A stretch of 64,000 nucleotides of DNA from Aquabacterium sp029268225 (GTDB lineage Bacteria > Pseudomonadota > Gammaproteobacteria > Burkholderiales > Burkholderiaceae_C): NCBI RefSeq assembly GCF_037482285.1, contig NZ_JBBEYB010000004.1:200737-264736 (forward strand). Direction: 5' to 3'. Both the position numbers and the translations under genes were made by a program. Below the pieces are notes generated by a model that saw nothing but the letters and a program-made list of their open reading frames with translations, was not told the DNA's origin and searched no databases. Positions 29,203 to 37,244 of this stretch are shown here, one piece after another (position 1 is the first letter of the stretch; each line of letters starts with the position of its first letter).

Positions 29203-29709
29203 TCAAATCAGCATGATGCTGTTCGGCAGTTCATTGGCTCGACGCACCTGAGGAGAGGCTGGGTGGTGCATGCGCAGCAGCTCGCACACCCGGGCAATGG
29301 CCTGCATGAGGCCATCTTCCACGGATTGATCGCGCAGGGCGTGTGACAGCTCGGTCACCAGGGCGCGCCATTGGCTTTCAGGCACCAACCGGGCCAGACC
29401 TCGGTCGGCCAGTACCTCGATGCGGCGATCTGCCAACAACAGATAGATCAGCACGCCGTTGTTGTGTTCGGTGTCCCACACGCGCAACTGGCTGAACAGG
29501 TCGAGTGCACGGTCACGGGCATCCACGCCGCGCCACAGATGGGCCAAGTCCAGACCGCCTTCCACGCACACGCGCAATTCGCCCAGGTGGCGCGCCTCGC
29601 TGCGGGTCACAGCCTCTTCCAGGCGTTGCAGCCCGGCGTGGGTCAAACAGCGCCGGCTGTCGGCAGCGTCCAGCCACAGGTGGCGCAGCCATCGGATCAG
29701 TGTGTTCAT
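29203..29709 (-). CDS. Small TPM-domain protein
   Basis: 168 residues, without signal peptide. The TPM domain (GELRVCVEGGLDL, RVWDTEHNNGVLIYLLLADRRIEVLADRGL) resembles the one in the gene just upstream but lacks the membrane parts. TPM proteins are linked to photosystem II repair in plants and are of unknown function in bacteria. The ATG at 29709 is chosen over an upstream in-frame start inside the neighbouring gene. It is the last gene of the lemA-TPM-TPM operon, 10 bases after its neighbour. Confidence 0.85.
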   Translation of the reverse strand: MNTLIRWLRHLWLDAADSRRCLTHAGLQRLEEAVTRSEARHLGELRVCVEGGLDLAHLWRGVDARDRALDLFSQLRVWDTEHNNGVLIYLLLADRRIEVLADRGLARLVPESQWRALVTELSHALRDQSVEDGLMQAIARVCELLRMHHPASPQVRRANELPNSIMLI

Positions 29710-29719
29710 CGTGCTGCCC

Positions 29720-30676
29720 TCACCAGCGTCCCGAGGCGCCACCGCCTCCAAAATTGCCTCCGCCGCCCGAGGAAAAGCCTCCTCCACCGCCTCCGAAACC
29801 GCCACCCCCGAAGCCTCCCGGCGGGCCGCCCCAACCGCCACGCCCGCGCCCGCCATGGCCCAGCGACAGCGCCAGGACGACGGCCAGCACGGCGGCCACC
29901 ACACCCAGCAGCACGCTGGCGGTCAGCCACCAGGCCAGACCACCGCCGATCAGACCGGTGCCCAGTGCGCCGGCTTTACGGCCGAGCACCGCGCTCAACA
30001 CGCCGAACAGCACGGGCACGCCCATCAGGCCGAACACGAGCAGGTCATTCAGGTCAAAGCCCTCGGCGCGTCCCCGGTCCGCGGTGGGTTCAGGCAGGCC
30101 TTCACCGGCAATCAGCTTGTCGATCTGGTCGATGGCCTTGGAGAGTCCGTCGGCATACGCACCGGCCTGGAAAGCAGGTTTGAGCGTGCGTTCGATGATG
30201 CGGCTGGCCATCAGGTCGGGGATGGCGCCTTCCAGCGTCTTGGCGACCTCGATGCGCATGCGCCGATCTTGCAGCGCCACAACGATCAACAGGCCATCGC
30301 CCACCTCGCGGCGCCCGATCTTCCAGCTGTCACCCACGCGCTGCGCATAGGCGGCGATGTCTTCAGGCTGGGTGGTGGGCACCATGAGGATGACCACCTG
30401 GGAGCCGCGCTGTGTCTCCAGCGCCTGTAGTTGGTCGCTCAAGGCACGTACCTGCTCGGCCGTCAGGGTACCGGTCTGGTCGATGACGCGGGCGCTCAGG
30501 GCCGGCACGGGCAGCACGCCCCCAGCGCCGGTCGTGATGTTCACCTGCGCCCAGGCGACAGGCGCCACCCCCCAGAGCGTCAGGACGAAAACCAGGCTCA
30601 GCAGCCCCGCCAGCAGACGTCCCGGCAGGTCCATCCACGGGCGCAGGCCCAGCCGACGCAGCACGGCGGGCCTCAC
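29720..30676 (-). CDS. TPM-domain membrane protein (YgcG family)
   Basis: 318 residues. A signal peptide occupies about residues 18-43, ending AWA-QVN. The TPM domain (about 55-180) contains VIDQTGTLTAEQ, SQVVILMVPTTQPEDI, WKIGRREVGDGLLIVVA and RIEVAKTLEG. Two membrane segments follow (about 210-260), then a cytoplasmic or exposed Gly/Ser-rich tail of GGFGGGGFGG repeats. Family members often sit next to lemA, as here; their start overlaps the lemA stop by four bases. Confidence 0.9.
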   Translation of the reverse strand: MRPAVLRRLGLRPWMDLPGRLLAGLLSLVFVLTLWGVAPVAWAQVNITTGAGGVLPVPALSARVIDQTGTLTAEQVRALSDQLQALETQRGSQVVILMVPTTQPEDIAAYAQRVGDSWKIGRREVGDGLLIVVALQDRRMRIEVAKTLEGAIPDLMASRIIERTLKPAFQAGAYADGLSKAIDQIDKLIAGEGLPEPTADRGRAEGFDLNDLLVFGLMGVPVLFGVLSAVLGRKAGALGTGLIGGGLAWWLTASVLLGVVAAVLAVVLALSLGHGGRGRGGWGGPPGGFGGGGFGGGGGGFSSGGGGNFGGGGASGRW

Positions 30677-31302
30677 TTCTTGCCGAAGTCGACCGTGGGC
30701 GGCGCGGAAATCTGGGCTTCGTTTTGCACCGTGAAGTTGGGCTTGGGCGCGTAGCTGAAGACCATGGCCGTCAGGTTGGTCGGGAAGCTGCGGGCCAGCA
30801 CGTTGTAAGCCTGCACCGACTCGATGTAGCGGTTACGGGCCACGGTGATGCGGTTCTCGGTGCCTTCAAGCTGGATGCGCAGGTCCTGGAAGCCCTGATT
30901 GGCTTTGAGGTTGGGGTAGTTCTCGCTGACCACCAGCAGGCGTGACAGGGCGCCGGACAGTTCACCTTGCGCTTGCTGGAACTTGGCGAAGGCCTCGGGG
31001 TTGTTGATCAACTCGGGTGTGGCCTGGATGCTGGTGGCCTTGGCGCGCGCCTCCACCACCTTGGTCAGGGTTTCCTGCTCGAAGTTGGCTTCACCCTTGA
31101 CGGTGGCGACGATGTTGGGGATCAGGTCGGCGCGGCGCTGGTACTGGTTGAGCACTTCCGACCAGGATGCCTTGGTCGCTTCATCCAGACGCTGGAAGTC
31201 GTTGTAGCCGCAGCCCGTCAGGGGCATGACCAAGGCGATGGCCAAACTGAGGCCGGCTGCGCGGCGGGCCAGGGGCGAGGGGGCGAATCGAGACGCGGAC
31301 AT
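30673..31302 (-). CDS. lemA: LemA-family lipoprotein
   Basis: 209 residues. Signal peptide with lipobox LTGC near residue 31. The LemA domain is helical: DEATKASWSEVLNQYQRRADLIPN, then NRYIESVQAYNVLARSFPTNL near the C-terminus. LemA proteins are of unknown biochemical role and commonly occur with TPM proteins. It heads a three-gene operon with two TPM genes. The start codon at 31302 is retained as it begins the signal peptide. Confidence 0.92.
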   Translation of the reverse strand: MSASRFAPSPLARRAAGLSLAIALVMPLTGCGYNDFQRLDEATKASWSEVLNQYQRRADLIPNIVATVKGEANFEQETLTKVVEARAKATSIQATPELINNPEAFAKFQQAQGELSGALSRLLVVSENYPNLKANQGFQDLRIQLEGTENRITVARNRYIESVQAYNVLARSFPTNLTAMVFSYAPKPNFTVQNEAQISAPPTVDFGKK

Positions 31303-31400
31303 CGCAAACCTTTCTGATCAGGAGGGACTGGTGCCGCACGATGGCATCCAGCCGGACAACCCACAGAATAAATCAGGTCGGTGACGGCGTCTTCAAGAGA

Positions 31401-31616
31401 TCAGAAAGCAGCGCCGAGCTCCATGCAGGACAGCACTTCGTGGCGGCGTGAACGGGGGTAACGGTCTCGCACGATCTTGACGGCGCCCATGGGCGTGTTG
31501 GCCATGACCTTCAGTACACGTTGGACAGCTTGCTGTGACGGGTTGATCACGACCAGGGTCGAGACCTCAAACAGTTTGAGGGCGGGTTCAATGGCGAGGT
31601 TCATCAGGGCGCGCAT
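31401..31616 (-). CDS. Small conserved-looking protein of unknown function, 71 residues
   Basis: 71 residues; not recognised. It is mixed helix/strand with MRALMNLAIEPALKLFEVST at the start and ends in a basic stretch RDRYPRSRRHE. It has no signal peptide or cysteine pair motif. The ATG at 31616 has GGAG six bases upstream, which supports it as a real gene. A perfect 8-bp inverted repeat lies in the leader at 31632-31656. It stands between lemA and rnfB with gaps of about 100 bases either side. Confidence 0.6.
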   Translation of the reverse strand: MRALMNLAIEPALKLFEVSTLVVINPSQQAVQRVLKVMANTPMGAVKIVRDRYPRSRRHEVLSCMELGAAF

Positions 31617-31631
31617 GGCTTCTCCAATACA

Positions 31632-31656
31632 TGAACAGCGGCGCTTTGGCTGTTCA
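31632..31656. promoter_or_regulatory. Perfect inverted repeat in the leader of the 71-residue protein gene
   Basis: Arms TGAACAGC and GCTGTTCA separated by nine bases, ending 15 bases before the ATG. It could be a repressor operator or an mRNA hairpin close to the ribosome binding site. Confidence 0.45.
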
Positions 31657-31721
31657 CGGCGATAGCATGCATTTTTCACGCCCAGAATGACACGGGAATG
31701 ACCCCCATATCAGGGTTTGCC

Positions 31722-32378
31722 TCAGCTTTGTCCCCGTCTTGCACGGGCACGGGCCAGGGCGGCTTCGATCATGCTGCGCTTGTGATCGAGCTGCGCCGGG
31801 TCGGTGAGCTTGGAGGCGGCAGCCAGGTCCTGTGCCTTGTGCTCGCCCTTGGCCAGCAGGCGGGCGTCGTTGTCGGCTTTGGCCTGGATGAGCCTTTTTG
31901 ACCGAAACGTGTAGCGGGCGCGTGCGTCATCGGCCTGTGTCGCCGACCAGGCCGCCCAGCCGGTGGGGGCTGGTTCGGGGTGAGCCGGCACCAAGGTGAT
32001 GCAGTCCACCGGGCAGACGGGCAGGCACAGTTCGCATCCGGTGCACTGGTCTTCGATGACGGTATGCAACTGCTTGTTGGTGCCGATGATGCAGTCCACC
32101 GGGCAGGCCTGGATGCACAGTGTGCAACCGATGCACCAGGCTTCGTCGATCACGGCCAGGGTCCGTGGGCCTTCCAGGCCAAACTCCGGATCCAGTGGCA
32201 GCTCGGGCAGACCGGTGAGGGCCGCCAGACGGCGAACGCCCTCGGCTCCACCGGGCGGACACTGGTTGATACCGGCATCCCCCTCGGCGATGGCCTGGGC
32301 GTAGCTGGCGCAATCCGGGTAGCCGCAGCGCGTGCATTGCGTCTGCGGCAAGAGGGCGTTGATCTGTTCGGCGTCCAT
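31722..32378 (-). CDS. rnfB: RnfB-family electron transport ferredoxin
   Basis: 218 residues. RnfB normally carries electrons in the Rnf complex. The N-terminal 4Fe-4S motif CTRCGYPDC (about 16-24) with a further cysteine in NQCPPGG is followed by two bacterial ferredoxin clusters, CIGCTLCIQACP and CTGCELCLPVCP. The hydrophobic N-terminal anchor of typical RnfB is absent. A basic helical tail of about 65 residues follows. No other rnf gene is nearby. Such stand-alone RnfB proteins are common in betaproteobacteria and may serve as soluble ferredoxins. Confidence 0.92.
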   Translation of the reverse strand: MDAEQINALLPQTQCTRCGYPDCASYAQAIAEGDAGINQCPPGGAEGVRRLAALTGLPELPLDPEFGLEGPRTLAVIDEAWCIGCTLCIQACPVDCIIGTNKQLHTVIEDQCTGCELCLPVCPVDCITLVPAHPEPAPTGWAAWSATQADDARARYTFRSKRLIQAKADNDARLLAKGEHKAQDLAAASKLTDPAQLDHKRSMIEAALARARARRGQS

Positions 32379-32410
32379 GATGGCGCCGCAGTGTACAAGC
32401 CCCGGGTGGA

Positions 32411-33712
32411 TCAGGCGGCGATGCCCTTCAGGGCCTGACCTTGATCGGCCTGAGAGGGACGGTTGTGGGCCAGGATGAAGGCGCGGATCTCGGGGTAGGC
32501 GAACTCGCGCCAGCGACGGCCCGAGAAAATGCCGTAGTGACCGGCGCCCGCCACTTCGTAGTGCTTCTTGTCCTTTTCAGGGATGCCGCTGCACAGGTCT
32601 TGTGCGGCACGGGTCTGGCCAGAACCGGAGATGTCGTCGAGCTCGCCCTCAATGGTCAGCAAGGCGGTCGTGGTGATGTCTTGCGGACGCACAAACTCCT
32701 TCTTGCCTTCAGGGTTGCGCACTTCCCAGGTGCCCTTCACCAGTGCGAATTCCTGGAACACCGTGCGGATGGTGTCCAGATAGTACTCGGCAGGCATGTC
32801 CAGCACGGCGTTGTACTCGTCGTAGAACTTGCGGTGGGCCTCGGCGTTGTCGTCGTCGCCGCGGATCAGGTCGAGGAAGTAGTCGTAGTGAGAGGTCGCG
32901 TGGCGGTCGGGGTTCATGGCCACGAAGCCAGTATGCTGCAGGAAGCCAGGGTAGACCTCACGGCCAGCACCGGGGTAGTTCTGCGGCACCTTGTAGATCA
33001 CGTTGTTCTCAAACCACGAGAAGGACTTGTTGGTGGCCAGGTTGTTCACGGCCGTGGGCGAGCGGCTGGCGTCGATGGGGCCGCCCATCATGGTCATGGT
33101 CAGGGGCGTGGGTTCGCCGCGGCTGGCCATCAGGGAGACGGCTGCCAGCACCGGCACCGTGGGTTGGCACACCGAGATCACGTGCACGTTCGGGCCCACC
33201 TTGCGGATGAAGTCCTGCACGTAGTTGACGTAGTCGTCGAGGTGGAAGGCACCTTCTTCCAGCGGCACCATGCGGGCGTCGATCCAGTCGGTGATGTAGA
33301 CCTTGTGGTCTTGCAGCAGGGTGCGCACGGTGTCGCGCAGCAGCGTGGCGTGGTGACCGGACAAGGGGGCCACCACCAGCACCGAGGGCTGGTCACGCAT
33401 CTTGGTGAGCATGGCGGCGTCGTCGGTGAAGCGCTTGAAGCGCAGCAGGCGGCAGAAGGGCTTGCTCTCGACGATCTTTTCCTGGATCACGACATCCACG
33501 CCATCGACCGTCACCTGGTTGATGTCGAATTCCGGCTTTTCGTACTCTTTGGTCAGGCGACTGGCCAGATCGAAACCCGCCGAAAAGCGGTGCGAGGAAG
33601 GCAGGTGCGCAAAGGGCGACAGCGGGTTGCTGTAGAGCTTGGAGGCGGCACTGGCAAACTCAGAGAAAGGGCTGAGCCAGGCGCGGTTGGTTTCGTAGAG
33701 TTGGTAGAGCAT
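32411..33712 (-). CDS. phaZ: Intracellular polyhydroxybutyrate depolymerase PhaZ
   Basis: 433 residues. The enzyme degrades native storage PHB granules. The alpha/beta-hydrolase nucleophile is the cysteine in SVCQPT at about 182, the hallmark of the Ralstonia PhaZ1-type intracellular depolymerases, with PLSGHHATLLRDT at about 116 and a C-terminal GAGHYGIFSGRRW around the histidine. No signal peptide is present. The gene stands alone, 203 bases after the end of the benK unit. Its upstream region contains GTTGCATTGCAGC-like repeats of TGCA. Confidence 0.93.
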   Translation of the reverse strand: MLYQLYETNRAWLSPFSEFASAASKLYSNPLSPFAHLPSSHRFSAGFDLASRLTKEYEKPEFDINQVTVDGVDVVIQEKIVESKPFCRLLRFKRFTDDAAMLTKMRDQPSVLVVAPLSGHHATLLRDTVRTLLQDHKVYITDWIDARMVPLEEGAFHLDDYVNYVQDFIRKVGPNVHVISVCQPTVPVLAAVSLMASRGEPTPLTMTMMGGPIDASRSPTAVNNLATNKSFSWFENNVIYKVPQNYPGAGREVYPGFLQHTGFVAMNPDRHATSHYDYFLDLIRGDDDNAEAHRKFYDEYNAVLDMPAEYYLDTIRTVFQEFALVKGTWEVRNPEGKKEFVRPQDITTTALLTIEGELDDISGSGQTRAAQDLCSGIPEKDKKHYEVAGAGHYGIFSGRRWREFAYPEIRAFILAHNRPSQADQGQALKGIAA

Positions 33713-33866
33713 GGCGTGACCTTCGGGTGTCGGTGTCGTCGAAAAGCATGCCTCTGATATCGAGCATGTTGCATTGCAGCATAAATGACTTTTGACAAGA
33801 TTGCACGAGGTGTTTTGAGCAACGCTGCGTCAAAAATGCACGAACTCTGTTCAAAGTTGTCACGAC

Positions 33867-33903
33867 AAAAGGGGCGCTCACCTTCCGGTGGCGCCCCTTT
33901 TTT
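33867..33903. terminator. Terminator at the end of the cat-ben-benK unit
   Basis: Stem GGGGCGC/GCGCCCC with an inner CACC/GGTG helix and a TTCC loop, flanked by AAAA on the left and TTTTTT on the right. It lies 13 bases past the benK stop codon. Confidence 0.85.
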
Positions 33904-33915
33904 GCGTGTTATCCC

Positions 33916-35274
33916 TTAAGCAGCGGTGGTCGCGGACTGGGTGCGCAACTGTGCCGTGTGCTGACGGTGGCGAGCTTGCTCGCGCAGGCTGAACACCGTC
34001 ATGGCCACGGCGGCGATGGCGCCGGGGATGGCGAAGGCCAGGAAGTTGGCCTGCAGCGGCAGTTCAGCGGCCATCAGTGCGCCACCCAGGATGGGGCCGA
34101 CGATGGCGCCGTTGCGACCGATGCCCGAGGCCCAACCCAGGCCGGTGGAGCGGATGGACATGCTGTAGAACTGGGCGCCCAGGGCGTACAACAGGATCTG
34201 CGTGCCGATGGTGGTGGCACCTGCGATGGCGATCAGGGTGTAGAGCACGCCGGTCGAGCTCTTGAAGCCCAACAGGCACAGCGAAGCGGCCGCGATGGCG
34301 CAGAAAGCCATGAGAACGCGAGGCATGTTGAACTTGTCACCCAGCCAGCCGCCACCGACGGCCCCGAAGATGGCGCCGAAGTTCAGCACCAGCAGGAAGC
34401 TCAGGCTCGAACCCAGACCGTAGCCGGCCTTGGTCATCAGCTTGGGCAGCCACGAAGCCAGGGCGTACACCATCAGCAGGCAGCAGAAGAAGGCGACCCA
34501 CAGCATGACGGTTTGCAGAGCGCGGCCTTCGCGGAACAGGTCGAGCACGTTACCGCCTTTGGCCTTGCCACCGGCAGCGGCTTCCAGTTGTTCACCGGCC
34601 TTCAGCTTGAAGCCAGGCTGCACGCGGGACAGCACGTCAGCAGCTTCCTGGTTGCGGCCTTGCTTCACCATGAAACCCACCGACTCGGGCAGGAACTTCA
34701 TGATCAGGGGCAGCAGCAACAGGGGGATGCCGGCGACGAAGAACACCGATTGCCAACCGTAGCTTGGCAGCATGACCATGCCCAGGCCTGCCGAGAGCAT
34801 GCCGCCCACCGAGTAGCCGCTGAACATGATGGCGACCAGCGTGCTGCGGATCTTCTTGGGCGCGTACTCGCTCATCAGGGCGACCACGTTGGGCATGACC
34901 CCGCCGATCCCCAGACCGGCGATGAAACGGCAGATGCCGAACTCCGTCGGGTTGGTGGCGAAGCCATTGAGCACCGTGAAGCCGCTGAACAGCACCACGC
35001 AGATCGTGATGGCCTTTTTGCGGCCGATCTTGTCAGACAGCGGCCCGAAGATCAGGGCACCGGCCATCATCCCGAACAAGGCATAGCTGCCCAGGGCACC
35101 CGCTTGCAGCGGGCTCAGGTTCCACTCCTTCATCAGCACGGGCAAAACCACGCCGTAGATGACGAGGTCGTAGCCGTCGAAGATGATGATCAGGGCACAC
35201 CAGAACAACACCATCCAATGGAAGGGATTGAACTTGGCCTCGTCGATGATTTTGTTGGCGTCTATTTTCTGCAT
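33916..35274 (-). CDS. benK: Aromatic acid:H+ symporter (MFS), benzoate transporter BenK-like
   Basis: 452 residues with 12 predicted membrane segments. AAHS-family signatures are present: FDGYDLVIYGVVLPVL in segment 1, GPLSDKIGRKKAI in loop 2-3 and GLGIGGVMPNVVALMSEY in segment 4. Members import benzoate, 4-hydroxybenzoate or protocatechuate with protons. The position directly after benD argues for benzoate. ATG at 35274 is chosen with AGAGG six bases upstream; TTG at 35289 is an alternative. A terminator and promoter-like elements lie between benD and this gene. Confidence 0.9.
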   Translation of the reverse strand: MQKIDANKIIDEAKFNPFHWMVLFWCALIIIFDGYDLVIYGVVLPVLMKEWNLSPLQAGALGSYALFGMMAGALIFGPLSDKIGRKKAITICVVLFSGFTVLNGFATNPTEFGICRFIAGLGIGGVMPNVVALMSEYAPKKIRSTLVAIMFSGYSVGGMLSAGLGMVMLPSYGWQSVFFVAGIPLLLLPLIMKFLPESVGFMVKQGRNQEAADVLSRVQPGFKLKAGEQLEAAAGGKAKGGNVLDLFREGRALQTVMLWVAFFCCLLMVYALASWLPKLMTKAGYGLGSSLSFLLVLNFGAIFGAVGGGWLGDKFNMPRVLMAFCAIAAASLCLLGFKSSTGVLYTLIAIAGATTIGTQILLYALGAQFYSMSIRSTGLGWASGIGRNGAIVGPILGGALMAAELPLQANFLAFAIPGAIAAVAMTVFSLREQARHRQHTAQLRTQSATTAA

Positions 35275-35293
35275 GGCTGGCCTCTGCAACTAA

Positions 35294-35308
35294 GGGTTAA
35301 TACCTAGG
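35294..35308. promoter_or_regulatory. GGGTTAA-CCTAGG motif upstream of benK
   Basis: GGGTTAATACCTAGG lies in the benD-benK gap, overlapping the likely -10 region of the benK promoter. Nearly the same sequence, GGGTTAACCCTAGG, occurs upstream of pcaR at 47424. Confidence 0.4.
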
Positions 35309-35329
35309 AAATTCGGACACGAGGGTCAA
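35301..35329 (-). promoter_or_regulatory. Possible benK promoter
   Basis: TTGACC at 35324-35329 (minus strand) and TAGGTA 17 bases further. The -35 element is good and the -10 is poor, so an activator would be needed. Confidence 0.3.
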
Positions 35330-35353
35330 AAAAGAGGGGGCTGGGAAGCCCCC
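35328..35353 (-). terminator. Terminator after benD
   Basis: On the minus strand GGGGGCT, four-base loop, AGCCCCC, then TCTTTTTT. It separates benD from benK and means benK may rely on its own promoter. Confidence 0.85.
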
Positions 35354-35384
35354 CAAAGGAGTAAGTCAGAAAGGAAAAGGGTGA

Positions 35385-36155
35385 TCAGCCCAGGTCGCCG
35401 CCCGCCACTGGCAGGGTCACCCCGGTGATGTAGGAGGCCTCGTCAGAGGCCAGGAACAAGATCGCGCCGACTTGCTCGTCGATCGTCCCGTAGCGCTTCA
35501 TCAGGCTGGACGACACCGTCTGGTCGACGATGCCCTGATACCAGACCTTCTCTTGTGGAGACTGTTCGGCGGTGTTGCGGGGGATGCGGCGCGGAGGGGC
35601 TTCGGTCCCGCCCGGAGCGGTGGCGTTGACACGCACGCCACGCTCGGCGGTTTCCATGGCCAGGCAAGCCGTCAGGGCGTTGACGCCGCCCTTGGCTGCG
35701 CCGTAGGGCACGCGGTTCATGCCACGGGTGGCCACCGACGACACGTTGACGATGGCACCGTGGCCTTGCGCCAGCATGTGGGGCAGGGCAGCGTGGCAGC
35801 ACCACAGGGTCGGGAACAGGGAGCGACGCACTTCGGCTTCGATCTCGTTGGTCTGGTAGTGCTCGAAGGGCTTGGCCCAGATCGTGCCGCCCACGTTGTT
35901 GACCAGGATGTCGATGCGGCCAAAGTGCTTGGCGGCTTCGTCCATCACGCGCTGGCAGTCGGCGTGCTGCTCCAGGTCGGCGGTCAGGGTCAGGACCTTG
36001 TCGCCGAACTCGGCGCTCAATTCGTGCACGAGTTCGGAGCGGTCCACCGCGACCACGCGGCCGCCTTCGGCCACCATGCGCTCTACCACGCGACGGCCAA
36101 TGCCTTGCGCGGTCCCGGTGACCACGGCCACCTTTTCGTTGAAACGTTGATTCAT
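35385..36155 (-). CDS. benD: 1,6-dihydroxycyclohexa-2,4-diene-1-carboxylate dehydrogenase BenD
   Basis: 256 residues. BenD oxidises and decarboxylates benzoate cis-diol to catechol with NAD+. Short-chain dehydrogenase motifs: TGTAQGIG cofactor loop at about 13-20, NNVGG, catalytic serine in NVSS and YGAAKGG (Tyr and Lys at about 154 and 158). The stretch PGGTEAPPRRIPRN is typical of BenD/XylL. It is part of the cat-ben operon but follows a hairpin with a T-run in the benC-benD gap. Confidence 0.94.
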   Translation of the reverse strand: MNQRFNEKVAVVTGTAQGIGRRVVERMVAEGGRVVAVDRSELVHELSAEFGDKVLTLTADLEQHADCQRVMDEAAKHFGRIDILVNNVGGTIWAKPFEHYQTNEIEAEVRRSLFPTLWCCHAALPHMLAQGHGAIVNVSSVATRGMNRVPYGAAKGGVNALTACLAMETAERGVRVNATAPGGTEAPPRRIPRNTAEQSPQEKVWYQGIVDQTVSSSLMKRYGTIDEQVGAILFLASDEASYITGVTLPVAGGDLG

Positions 36156-36176
36156 GTCAAACGGCCCAAGTTGTGC

Positions 36177-36202
36177 AAAAAAAAGCCCGCAGGGACACGG
36201 GC
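36177..36202 (-). terminator. Intra-operon hairpin with T-run between benC and benD
   Basis: On the minus strand GCCCG, eight-base loop, CGGGC, then eight Ts. The short stem suggests partial termination rather than a full stop, lowering benD relative to benABC. Confidence 0.65.
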
Positions 36203-36220
36203 GTGGGAGCGCGCAGGGGC

Positions 36221-37228
36221 TCAGGCGCTGGCAGCGAACTTCTCGTAGTAGAAGTTGGCGGGCTGGATGCCGCGTTCACGGATGAACTGGCTGACGGCTT
36301 CGACCATGGGAGGCGGGCCGCACAGGTAGATGTCCACTTCGCCGTCATTGAGGTGCTGGGGCTCGATGTGCTGCGTCACGTAGCCCTTGTGGGGATACGG
36401 GCTCTCCGGATTGGCCACACACGCGGTGTACGTGAAGTTGGGGATCCGTTGGGCAAAGGCTTCGAGCTTGTCCATGTCCACCAGATCGGCGTCGTTGGTC
36501 ACGCCGTAGATCAGGTGTAGCGGGAAGGGGCTGCCTTGTTCGGCGATCTTCTCCAGCATCGCGGTGAACGGGGCCAGGCCCGTGCCACCGGCCAGCATCA
36601 ACAGCGGACGCTTGATGTCACGCAGGTAGAAGCTGCCCAGGGGACCGGCCAGGGTCATGTCGTCACCGGTCTTGGCCAGGCTGGTCAAGAAGGTGCTCAT
36701 CAGGCCACCGGGCACATTGCGGATCAGGAAGGAAACCTTGCCATCGCGCGGCATTGAGCTGAACGAGTAAGCGCGGGTCTGGTCGCTGCCAGGCACCTTC
36801 AGGTTGACGTACTGACCGGGCAGGAACGCCAGCTTGTTGAGGGCGTCGCCTTCGATGGTCAGCGAGATGGTGCTGTCCGACAGCTTGCGCACATCGGCGA
36901 TCTTCGCGTCGAAGTTCGACTGCTGCGTACGGCACACGGCCGACGAAGCCGGGATGCGCACAACGCAGTCGCTGGTGGCACGCATCTGGCAGGTCAGCAC
37001 GTAGCCTTGCTCGGCCTCGTCTTCACTCAGGGCGTCGTCGATGTAGTCACCCATGGTGTAGGTGCCAGATTCGGCGAAGCACTTGCAGGTGCCGCAGGCG
37101 CCGTCACGGCAGTCCAGCGGCACGTTGATGCCTTGGCGGAAAGCCGCGTCAGCGACGGTCTCGGTGGGGTTGGCTTCGATGAAGCGGGTGACCCCGTCTT
37201 CAAACTGAAGGGCAATGTGGTGGCTCAT
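36221..37228 (-). CDS. benC: Benzoate 1,2-dioxygenase reductase component BenC
   Basis: 335 residues. BenC passes electrons from NADH to the oxygenase BenAB. The N-terminal 2Fe-2S ferredoxin domain has DCRDGACGTCKCF (about 37-49) with the fourth cysteine in VLTCQM. FAD-binding RAYSFSSMP follows at about 150, and the NAD domain has LMLAGGTGLAPFTAML. It lies 16 bases after benB. Confidence 0.95.
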   Translation of the reverse strand: MSHHIALQFEDGVTRFIEANPTETVADAAFRQGINVPLDCRDGACGTCKCFAESGTYTMGDYIDDALSEDEAEQGYVLTCQMRATSDCVVRIPASSAVCRTQQSNFDAKIADVRKLSDSTISLTIEGDALNKLAFLPGQYVNLKVPGSDQTRAYSFSSMPRDGKVSFLIRNVPGGLMSTFLTSLAKTGDDMTLAGPLGSFYLRDIKRPLLMLAGGTGLAPFTAMLEKIAEQGSPFPLHLIYGVTNDADLVDMDKLEAFAQRIPNFTYTACVANPESPYPHKGYVTQHIEPQHLNDGEVDIYLCGPPPMVEAVSQFIRERGIQPANFYYEKFAASA

Positions 37229-37244
37229 GGTCTGCTCCTCTGGA

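Noticed and set aside
31632..31656. LexA box in front of the 71-residue protein
   Set aside because: The arms are TGAACAGC/GCTGTTCA and the CTGT-N8-ACAG layout is not present.
33713..33866. PhaR operator upstream of phaZ
   Set aside because: TGCA repeats are present, but no clear dyad with known spacing, so it was not listed as a site.
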